From Callaeas wilsoni (Eukaryota > Chordata > Aves > Passeriformes > Callaeidae), in the NCBI GenBank assembly GCA_013398955.1, contig VWPU01004452.1, forward strand, positions 248,001-312,000: 64,000 nt of DNA. The letters are read 5' to 3'. How positions within the stretch are numbered: position 1 is the first letter of the stretch; every line of letters begins with the position of its first letter. The position numbers and the translations under genes are program-made. A model generated the notes under the pieces. It was not told the DNA's origin and searched no databases. It saw only the letters and a program-made list of their open reading frames with translations. Shown piece by piece: positions 12,701 through 24,700 of this stretch.

Positions 12701-15700
12701 AGCTTTCTAGGAAGTAGTTAATTCACTAGCACAAGATAATTCATTTGAAGCAACAAAAGAATGATATTAATCAAAATTATGAGCAATTTTCTAGTCAGAG
12801 TATTTTTAGAGGAGTAGTCAGCAGAGAGTCAGAAAGTCACTGAAGAGGACAGACTGAGAGAAGAGCTATGTAACACACATGATATTTATTTAAGTTAGGA
12901 CAATTTTAAGTTACTTTCAGAATTCAGATAACCAAATTTTCACACATCACATAACAACACAGTGTGTAGCCAATGAAGGGGAACAAGTTCCATTAAAGAA
13001 AGAATTAGAGACATTTGGCTCAAACCAAGTATTACTGGTTTTGGGAGATGCTGAATTCTGCAGCGTGACAGAGACAAGGTGGTCATGGTCCCATGGAACC
13101 AACCTGCAGCTAAACTGAGCACATATTCCTCACAGGTGTGTGGAAGAACCCACACCTATAACACATGCATCACATGCATACATCTATATACACATGGGCA
13201 GCCACAGAGATCAGCACAAACTCAGCATTCATAAGCATGAACAGCACTGAGGTACACAAACAGCCCTTTCCGGCTGATCATGGTGAAGGTCCATTTGTGG
13301 GAAATACTTATGCAGGCTTGCACATATACACAACGTGACTCCCTCCAGAAACCGAACTTTGACTCTCAGGCTGTCCCATAACTGGCTCCTCTCTTACACA
13401 CACCCACACACCCACACAAAAACTAGTCATCATTTAGCTGTTCCCCAGGGTCCATGGTGTCCCTGGTTGGTGGCTTGGACCCCCAGGTCTCTCTAACTGC
13501 AGCACTCCAGGCTGCAGTGGCTCTCTGATTGCTGATCCCACTCAGCTGCTGTACTCAGATGCCCTCACAGTCCCCCACTCCCCCCACCATGCACACGGAA
13601 CAGAGTCCCTCACCCAGGAAAAGAGAAATTGAGATTAATGAGTGTTATGCACTGATCAGGGCCTGACATGGCCAGACAAGTGTACTGACGAGCAAGCTGA
13701 TCACATGCAATCACTCCCTTTTATCCCTTCCCAAATTGCCATGATCCCTCCTTTTTCCTGCTGCTTCTTGCCCTGCTGAGGACACTCAACTAGGTTTTAT
13801 ACAACTCCGTGATGTTCTGCTCCTACATCCCATAACAAGTCCAGTATTCCTACAGGCAGTGCTCCCTCAGTCTGTAAGATGTTTCAGAGAGGTATACTGA
13901 TGTTGATAGGTGTCACATTCGACCCCTGGGGCTGATGCTTTCCTGTGACAGCCCTGGGAGGAGCTGGGTCAGGGGACTCTGCTTTCTTTTCTAAGGTTAT
14001 CCCATTTTCCCCATCTGTAATGGTGCCTCTACCCCTTTGTGCTTGTGGAAATAAGGCTTGAAGCACAAGTATCACAAGGATGGAGCAAGTGATGGTGGTT
14101 GGAAAATCCCTTCTGCAGGGGACAGAGGAACCCCTCTGTGGATAAGGGTGCAGGACTGGGATGTTGCAGAGAAACTGCTGAGGACTGCTACCTTTTTGTT
14201 GCACATCCATGTGCTCTGCCACTGCAGCTGATCCTGCTCTGAGCGGAAGGTTGGACTAGAGATCTCCCAAGGTCGTCTGCATGATTTTGTGATGCTGTGA
14301 TCATCTGAGTCACAATCACTGCCTGCGAGTGTACTCATACATTGCCACATTTGCAAGGAAATTTGATTTAAGTTAAATTTAAATAAGCTCTTTCACTGTA
14401 GTTTAGTTCAACTTGGATTGAATAATTTTGAATTCACCATGGATAAGTACATAGACAAGGACAGTAGCCCATTCTCAACTGACAACCATGCTAAGCTGTC
14501 AGAAGTTGTCCTGTACCTCAACCTTGCATGTCCCCATAAATTTAAGATGCCTGACTTGATGTGCATTGAAAGTATTGCAAGACTTGCATTCACTTGATTG
14601 GTTATTGAATTATGCTCCACTCAGGTTAAAACTGCAAGATTAAATTTTCAGATGTAGTTCTGAAGTACATTTAAAGACTAGCAAAGCAAACCTATCTATA
14701 CCAGACATAAGGAGGTTCACAGATAAATGCCAATAAATTACATACATACAGTTCTTCATGTTGCAGACCAGTTTCTATCCAGGTTTGCAGTCAACACTCC
14801 CTGGTCCTCAATAAGCTGTTTGGGCAAGCTCACCTGAAGTCCAAGCCCAGTTCTCTGTGCTCAGAGCAGGCACATGTATGCCTTTCAATATCTTATAGGC
14901 TGCGGATTTGGTATCACGTGTGCATGGCTCTTTCTTCTATCAGAATTTTAAAATTACCTTTTATTTTCGAGCTTACAGTATCTCTCTGGCCTGCTGTTAA
15001 TAGCCTGCAAGATTTTTGCTTGTGTTTCAGATATATAGTTTTTTCTCTTCCTACTCATTTTCTCTCGTAAATCCCCTGGCTGATGAGAAAGTGTGGTGTA
15101 TCCCTTACATGTAATAAGATTCAGCAGTTGCTCTGTCATATGCCTGCTGTGACAAACATCAAGCCTTTCCTTATTCTGCCGCTGTTTTAATGCCTCAGAC
15201 AACTGGCTTTGTACGTATAGTAAAAATGCAAACTTTTCCAGAGGCTGGTAGGTTAATGGGATTTTTACTGGGCCTTTCAGAAGACACAATATTATTTTTA
15301 CCCCCTCACCACACAATCCTTCAGAATTCCATAAACTACAACAAAGAAAATGAGGGCTTTGAAGACAGTACGCAAGCAGTCATCATTCCCCCTAGATTCA
15401 AAGATAATTATCAAATACTTGGATTACCCAGAGAGTGGAGGGAATATTTCATCTCTTTGGATGTCATTGCATCCTGGTCACATGTCAGGTATCTTCAGTG
15501 TCACATTCATAAATCCTACATTCTGCCTTTCAAAACAGAATCTTGAACTACAGATAGTATAGAACTGCACTCTGGCAGGAGGAGTTTCCAGGTAGGGCAG
15601 CTACTGCGCAAGCCCTGTTCAACTCTTGCTCAGTGTTTATGGAGAATATCAAGTCCTGACTCTCCCCCTTTTTAGGGATGCTGGCTAGCATATATTTTCA

Positions 15701-18700
15701 GGCAAGAACAAATATTTTATATTGTCTGCCTTTTTTGCACTAGTTCAAGACTGACCTGAAGAGGATTAATGCTACCTAGATTGAGAACTTTGTATTTAAT
15801 ATCTTACTTTCCCATAGGGGAAAAAAGAAACCAATAAAGAAGAGAAAGACCCAAGTCATCCAGCCTAAATATCTGGAGCTTTCTGATCTGCTAGAGCCCT
15901 GGAGTGCAAAGCTAGCCTTTTGTTCTTACAGGATCTGTGACTATCTTCTGTAGAAAGTCACCACATCTCTTCCACTCTTCAGGACCTCCGTGTGTCTCTC
16001 TGGCAAGTGCATTTCTTTCAGGAGTCACTCTCTCGTTTGCTGTGTCTCCAGTGTCCGACGCAGCTGCTCTCTGGACAGTGGGACCAGGCACCTTTTGGAG
16101 CAATATATTTGCCCATGCCTCTTCCAAAAGAATTTTCTTCCAAAGAAGCCAAGATACTTGAGTGAATGATGCAAACCAAACTTCTCTCCCACCTTACAGC
16201 TAGGCTTTATACATCCATGCTTAAAACTGCCATGTATGACTCCCCACACCTATCAGTTCTGCATCAATAGTGGTGTCATAGATCTGCCTGTGGAAATCTA
16301 TAGTCCATGGGATAAAATTGTTGTTTCCTGTCCCCTGTTTCCTCCAGCAAGCTCTCCCGAAAGTTTTCCAGAAAGACTCTCCATCTGTTTCTCCCTCTGT
16401 GGTTCAAATGCATGGAGCCCTGAATCAAGATGCTGGTCCCAAGTGATACCTGCAGAACCATAGGGATTTCAATCCCGTGAGGCAAATTCATGTCTTTTCA
16501 TCATCTACTGATGGATGAAAGTGTCAGTTGCAAGAAAAAGCTCTAAGTTGGCAGTGGTGAGAGCATCACACATAATGGTTGCATTCATACCGAGCAGCTC
16601 TGGAGGTGTCATCATCAAATTGGTCCTCCACGTTTTCCAATACCTGATATAATTCGTGAATAATAAATAGAACCAGGTCCCTAATGATCTCCAGGTGTGA
16701 TTTAACCTGGATTAAGCCTTTCACACAGTGCGTTTAGTTCTTGCAAGGTCATTTCATTTCTAATAAGTACCAGTTTGCACATGCTCAGCTGTGTTCTTGT
16801 CCTTTAATGCAGTAACTGACAGATGGTAGCAAAATATTCCTTTTATAATGAAACCTGCTGAAGGAGACTGCTTAGGGCCTCAGAAAATATAATTTGCCAA
16901 ATAAAGAATGATCTCCAGGAAAGAAAGGAAATACTGTAATGTAGTATATATTAAATAATTTTCCTCAGGCGTCTGGTGATCAGTAGCTTTTTCTCATGTC
17001 AGAGAGGTGACCTAACTGGTTTTTTCCAATTATTTATTGCCTCATTCACCTTTGTACTCTTAAAAGTCTTGTTTCTGTGGGTTGACATAAGTAGTGCCTC
17101 TAAAAAAGTGTAAATTAACTGCATGAGGATTTGTTGTAAAGGCTTCATAGGTACCAGATTTGTATCTGCAGTATGCTGTCAGATTCTTAAGGTTTTCACT
17201 TACACTATAATTAGCCCAGTTTCTGGGTGAATTTCACACCCATTTTTTAGACCCAATTATGCCATTTCTGTTAAACCACTATTAATTCCTAGCAGCATTG
17301 CTACTGAATTCTGATCTACTTTATGTGACTGTGCACACCCTGTATTTTCTCATGGCCTGTGCAAATTTTTTGGCAGCTGAATACATCACAGTGATCTAAT
17401 TTATCATCTTCTGTGAGGCAGGTAGTATTGGCTGGCAGAAACCTCTCCTTTTAAAGCCTCCAAGAACCTGCAACTTTCTTCTAAAGCCAGTAGTTTGCTG
17501 AGTATCTATCTTTGCCACTCATTTCCTCAGGCTTCCCCATAAAAATTTTTTTTACTCTTTTATCCTCTGTACCAACATACAGCTAAGGAAGACTTGATGT
17601 GACTTCCTTTAGCATCCATTTACACTGTCCTATAAATCATACAAAATGCTAAAGGAAGACTTGATGTGACTTCCTTTAGCATCCATTTACACTGTCCTAT
17701 AAATCATACAAAATGCTCTGCACAGGCTCAAATCTAGGCATTAAATGAGAATCCATCTGTTCGTTGCTCCCAATGGGATTATAGTTTCTCTCTCTGCATC
17801 ACTGCTTGACAAAACTTCTAATCCCACCTGAAACTGCACGTGTGCTTTGTTTGGGGCCTGTTATATCAAATACACATTTCTCTGCTCTCTCCTTCCTCTC
17901 TCAGGAATTGCTATTTTTAGACTGCTTTTCTATCTCTGATGAAGCCAAAGTTACATCTTAACCTATACAAGCTCTGGTGGCATACGCTGCTCTGCCTTTC
18001 TGCTGCAGTATCATGAAATCTGTCATCCAGCTCTGTAACCCCTTGTCATTACTGCCCTCTTGGAGAAAGTCATGTAAACACCTCTCTTATTTCGGTTTCT
18101 TGCCTGGGCTTCCTTTCACTGTTTTTGGATGTCGTGGCCAGCAGTAGATCAGAATTTGCATTAGCCGTTGGCTCTGTCAGGAGGGAATCAAGAGTGCTGG
18201 ACAATTTAGAGCGAGCTGCTGCTGCTATAACATGCCCTGTGCATTACAACCCTACAGGAGTGTTAGTGTCAAGGTGATGTAGCTGCCAAAGCACCCAAGA
18301 ACACCATTATTTTAAGAGGGGATCACTGCCAACTCTTGAACTGCAGACTCCCTAAACTAAAATACACAACTAAAAAGTTCTTTCATTTGTGCTAACTAAA
18401 AATGCAGCAAAGGCTGACATGTGCACAGCTACACATAGATCTGTGGCCAGGAGAAATGCTTCTGCTGGCCATTACAAGTGCAACGAACCCCAGAGGAGTC
18501 AATGGATCCCACTCCTCCTTCAGCATGGGCCGGGGTCTGTCAGAGCCCCTTGCTGCTGGGGGCTAAGGATGCACACGTGCATGTATGCCACTCATGTGCG
18601 CACAGAGTTCCTTAGCTGACACATGGCAGCTTGTTCTTCTTTGTGACACAGAGGAACACTTGAAGCCACGATGCACCTGAGCCACCAGGCACTGCCTATC

Positions 18701-21700
18701 CAGCAGCTGCCCCTTGGACCAAGCCTATAAAGAGCACAGGCTATGCCACTGGGGTTTTTGGGTTATGTTGTTTGTTGTTTCTTTTTCTTTTTCAATTAAA
18801 AATGAGGAAGCATGTGAGTCTTTTTGCCAATCTCACAGACTGTGAAGCTTTTAGTCATCCATAAAGAGGCACATTTGACATATTTTGGAGTTTATGCCTT
18901 TTTTTAGCATGGATTATTCACACCTTCAGAAATGCCTCAGAGCAACCCAAGCCCAGTGTCCCTCTTTTATTGCCAAAAATGCTTGCCAAAAATTTTGGAG
19001 CAAGGCACCACACCATGGGTATGTCCTAAGTGAACCACATAATTATACCAAATAGTACATTTTTGCTTGCATTTAAGGCTGCCCAGTCCCACGCCACCTC
19101 CAGCAGCTTACCTGGACTCCCCCAAACAGACCAAGAGCACCATTCCTTCACAGTCCCACCTCATGCCATCGTGTCTAGCGCCATGCTCTCTGCCTCCGAG
19201 GTTTTGCATGGAACTGCCGAGCATTTCGCAGAGCAGATGCAGCAGCGTGAGTCACTGCCTCACCGAGGAACGAGTTATTGCACATTGGCTGCTCCATGGA
19301 AACAGCCCATGGGCATGCTTGAATATCGTGCAGTACACTCTGAAGCCACTTGCATGCCTCAGAAAGAATTCATTTACTTCACATATACCCAGTCACACAA
19401 CTGCCTGGGTACTTCTGATGGAGTATCTGCTATGTGATCTCTCCGATGAAATTTAGGTGGTTCAGGCCACCTGGGTCCGGAAAAAAAGAGCTACGAGTAG
19501 GAGCCTTGACTTGTTTGCCCTTCAGGTTGGTGCTCTTTCAGTCCTTAAAACAAGGTTGCTTTATGCAAACCACCTGTTAGGAATGGTCTTCATGAAATGT
19601 GCCGACCCCCAAAACATGCCTGAGATTAGTTTGGGATGGGCCAATGCCATGCCAGGCACTGGTTGAAGAGTGTAACAGGGCAGACGGTTGTGCTCTAGTA
19701 GCTAGAAATGTTGTTAGTGACTGCTGGATTTACTCTTATGGCTGTAGCTGAATGTCTCCATCCATGTTCCCTGGAGGCGGTCTTGGTTTACAGCTTTAAT
19801 AGCTACAAAACGTGAGTTTTCTGACCATCCCCACACTTTATGGCACAATCTGTCCAGCTGTTATAATGAAGAAGCACTAGCAACAAAGTTGTTACTTAAT
19901 CTACAAGCAAAATTTCTCTTCTTGGCAGTACTTGGCATAAAGGTAGTTCAAAATGTGTCTTAATTTTCTGCAAACAAATCAATTATTTATAATTGTCTTG
20001 TCTTTAGATGTGAATTAAAGTAATGATTTTTTTTAGAGAGTTGAAAGGAAGCAGGCAAGTTTAATCAAGGTAAATGAAATCTACATGACCACCTGTTTGT
20101 TTTTTTAAACTTTATAGGAAATCAATGTATTGACAGTAGCATTGGTCAACCAGGACAGAGAAAAAAACTCAGAGAAACGAAGCCCAGGTCTAAAATCAGA
20201 GAAAGAGGCACTATTAATAGGTAAGATAACCCCAAAGAAGATTTTTGAGAACAAAATGCCTTCTAACAGTCTTCTGGTTTGCATATGTGTTTACAGACAT
20301 CTTTGTGCTAATACAAGTAAAAAAATTAAAAAGTAGACTCTTTTTTTCCTCTGTGTTCAGAATGGCTTTTAGTAAGAAAAATCTTAAAATACAAGTGAAA
20401 TTTGCCTTTCTGAAAAATTCTGCAGTTTAATGAAAGGATTTCAGGTATGAAGACAGTTGCAGGATCTGCATTTAGACTTGAAGCATGAATGTATGATGAC
20501 TTTATTTACATCAAGATTTAGCAGGCCAGAGTTGTATAGCTTGTTATATGATTATAAGACAAAGTGGTGAAGGAGAAGGGGATGGAAATAATATTAGTAA
20601 ACTACCAAGCAAAAAATATGTATACTGCATGTATTAAGCAAGCCAGATTTATGCCTTTGACATTAGGTGAGGGAATTAGCAATATGAATATTTATAAAGA
20701 ATACCACAAGGACTGTCATATCCTTTACCTAGAATAAAATTTTTGAAATAAACACTTTAATAGTGCCTAAAGCCAAAGCTAACAGGCAGTGGGCCAGCTA
20801 ACTTGTATCAGGCATTTAGCCACACAGAACAGGCTGTACCCATGCTACCCTTGGAGGGAACGTGCCCCATTTATACGCATGCATATTTTGCACTTGGTTT
20901 CAGTGGGGCAGATTTTCATGGAGCACGAAGGCCCACAATTCCAAAGTCTACCCTGTGGCATGGCAACAGAAATGTTGACCTGAAAGAACAGATTTAATTT
21001 CTTTAGTTTGGTCTTTTCACAAATCAGTGGTGTCCTGCTAAGTGATAGTTCCAAAACTACCTTAATTTTTTTAAATGCCATTCATTTTCGTCACCTAGAC
21101 ACCAGGAAGATTGCTAGTTTATTGCTAAGGCACAGATTCAGCAATTCACAGGTTCAGTTCAGACCAAAGAGGTCATTTGAAAGTGAAGAATGTATTTAAA
21201 TGTTTAAAGTGCTTAGGACAAAAACTCCCTGTAACTAATGAGATGCAAAACAGTAGAATGTACAGAAATGTACGACTTGATTGAATTCTGCTTGTTGTAA
21301 TAAAATCTGGATCATTTAATTGCAGGGAACAGTACTTGATCTTCTAAAAGTTCATTCTGTGAGAAGGACAGCAAGCATGGTGTTTTAAGAACAGAATAAC
21401 AAACTTTCCTTTCTAGGTCGTTCACTGTCTGACTGTCACAAACAGTGGGGTACCATACGTCTGCTGTTCAGTGGCACACTCAGATAAACAGAATAACCTC
21501 AGTTCAGATGTTTCTGCTCATAATACCCCCACAACTGACTCACTGTTGCAGTTCAAACATTAAAGATTCCTCAAGATGGATTTCATGTTATCTCTTCCTC
21601 TGAGGCATGATCAGGTGTGGCAAGGGAAAAATGGGCCTTGCCTCCATCCATTCACTAAGTTTTTATGTATTTTAAAAAATATAATGTCGTCTTAGAGGAA

Positions 21701-24700
21701 AAGAGCTTAAAAGAAAAAGAATTACTAAAAAGTTATCATGGAACTCCAGTCAATAACTACAAAATATTGACAAATTGCTCATTATTTACGTTATATGAAA
21801 GAGCTGGCTTTGGATGTCCTGAACTGAAAAGCCTCAGGAACCACCTAACAGATGCAATGACACTGGTAAAATGTGATTTGAGTACAAATTGGATTTCCAG
21901 TCATCTCATCCAAGTGTGATGGTCTTGGCTTTTCCTTCTAGAGCTCTTGTGTGGTTGCCTGTAGTCACCCACAGCACAAAGAAGGTCACTGCTGCTAGGT
22001 CTTACCATGGTATAAAATTTATTACATGCCACTCCTTATGCAGGACCAGAAGTTTGTAAATACTATTTGAAAAGTGGAGGAGGAAAAAAGGTGTTCTTTG
22101 CAAAGCCAGTCTAAAATGCGTTAAATATTGCTTATCAGTTTCAACCACGACCAGTACTTGGGGAAAAATGAAATCCAAGATTATCCTAATTCATTCAGCA
22201 TCAAGAAAGCAGTATGGCCTGCAGTGCACAAGATACAGTGACCCATTTTTGTCATTTGTAAGCATTTTTAATCCTGGTGTTTATGATTTAAGTATAAGAA
22301 ACTTCCCCTAGGGTGGTTCAGCTAAGAAGCCCATCCAAAGAGAGTTGAAAATATTTGTTCTGATTCTTACAGTTCAGCTCTCCCCAAACAGCAAGTAACA
22401 CACATGCCATTTTGTATTTTCACTGTTTGCTTAGAAGAGGAGAAATTGGATAGTGCTTTTAATAGCAATACTGATGCCCCAAATCTTGTTTTCTCTGGTC
22501 ATCATTATTAATGCTTGATTTTCACTGCAGAAAAAATCTCTAGACTTAGATCCTGACTCCTTCTAAGCCACTTTTAATTCCCATACCTTTTATAATCATC
22601 CTGAAAAAAACAATGAAGATAGACAGAACATGCTCTCTCTTAAGAAAAAATAAATAAGAAAATATGTCATATAGCATTTGTGTTTTCTTCAGCAGCAGTT
22701 AGGGGTAATACGGATTAAACACTTTTCATAACCAGCATCTGCATAATTACTAGAAAAATTTGAGGGAGTGAGGGTTCTGACACAATTGTATGAAACGTTT
22801 TCACAACAGAGAATCGAGTGAAGGGGAAAAAAACAATAATTTTACCATTACAATATCCACAATTTTATATTGGTAAATCAAGCATAAAATTAGTAGTTGA
22901 AATGCTCCCAGCAAGGCTTTGTTTAGAAATTCCTTTATTCATCAGTATATTATCTTGGTCACTTACTTGCTAACTGCTGTCATTCCTGAAGATGAGCTAT
23001 TGTATTTAGCATGTTACTAAGACTGTATTAAAAATGTGCTGTTTTGTTATGTTTATTGGGTTGTGCAAGAAAAATAAGAATCATAATTCATACTGAAAAA
23101 CCTTCAAGAACAGACTCTTCAGAATTATTTTGCCTGTTTTAATGATACAGTGTGTGAGTTAATTTTAATACTTTGTGTGCATTTGTTTTTAATACAGGTA
23201 TCATATCCACATTTCTTCACGTCCACCCTTTTGGAGCCAATATAGAGTATCTTTGGTCTTATATGCAGCAGTTGGACTCTAGGGTAAAAAAAATTTAATC
23301 AAAATCTGTTTTCTCTTTAGAAATATTGTATTATTCTTTACTGCGGGTTAAACTCTTCATGCATTTCCATTAGAAAGATAATGGGATATGGGGCTTAGGG
23401 GTTTGCAGTCTTTATTCATTTGCAAATTACAGTGCACGTACTTGTGTTGAGGTCTTTGCCTCGTACTGCTTAGCTATTCTTTGTGGCACAGAAGAGCAGA
23501 GCTCTAAATGCAAAGACTAGCAGCTGATTTTATGACACATGATTCTGAAATATAGCTGCAGAGAAAAAAAGCAGAACAAGAGGCAGGTGTGGCCACGGCC
23601 ATCAAACTGTGCAGCTTTTGGAGATGGCCCTTTATTCTTTGAAAAGTTGTTAGTCATGTGTCACACTGAACTGAACCTTCATGAACACAGGAATGGACCA
23701 TGTTGCATGTCCTTTGTCTCCATGTGGGAGCAGAGATGACCTCATAAAGGAATTGGGTGACCCTACTGCTAATTTCAGTGAAGCTGTGGCCAAGACAAAA
23801 GTAAGGCCAACACAAAACAGTGTGCAAAGTGTTTAATGCATCAGTTCGTACAATCCACAGTCAATACATACCTGTAGGATAAGATTCTTTGACTTAATTT
23901 TTAATATCTGCTGAAGAATGAGATGAAGTCAAGCCGCAAAATGGGCCTACTCCTCTGCACTGAATATTAAGCAAGCCAAGGGTGAGAAGATCAAGTGTGA
24001 AATGATCAGGTGAATGGTACTCCAAGCGCTAAACAGCGGCTCTGCAGGATGCCAGGCTGCAAGAGACACTTAGCAGCAGATGCAGGGGTCACCCTGCTGC
24101 CAGCCACAGCTCTGTCCCACATCTTCCAATATGTGGATGATGGTGCTTTCCCAGATCTTCTTGCAACACAACTCCTTTGATCCTGGTAATGTTTGTTCCT
24201 GAACAGCCCCCTCAGCCCATAGCTAAGATCAGCTTCCCATTGCTTTGATGGGCTGCTTTGATGGGCTGCTTTGATGGGCTGCTTCATGCTTCCGGAGGAT
24301 CCCGGATCCTTCCTCTGTTTCTATGAAAAAGTGTAGAGCTGAAAGCAGAGGAGATCCTGAACTAGAGGCTCACTGGAATTAAGACAGGCTGCACCGATGA
24401 GTGAGGAAGGATGATGAATTTGTTAGGCATTGCCTTCAGGCCATGGCAACTCATGTTTGCTAGTGCTTTACAGCCCACTGACACCCACAATGAAAAGGGA
24501 GTAGGGAGTGAGGATGGTAGAAAGAGGTGAGAAACTGGTGAATTTCAATTCTTTTTTAAATGACTGGTTTTATTAAGACGTGATGAATCCAGAGCTTCAC
24601 ACCTCCAGCCATTCTTCTGCTTCCCTATGCCCCTGACATATGTGCACTTTCCTTTGTCTTGTCCTGCATCACCCAGTCTGTCCAATCTCCTCAGTTATTG

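Noticed and set aside
13150..13900. Solo endogenous-retrovirus LTR
   Set aside because: Composition is suggestive, but no terminal TG/CA, target-site duplication or internal region could be shown.
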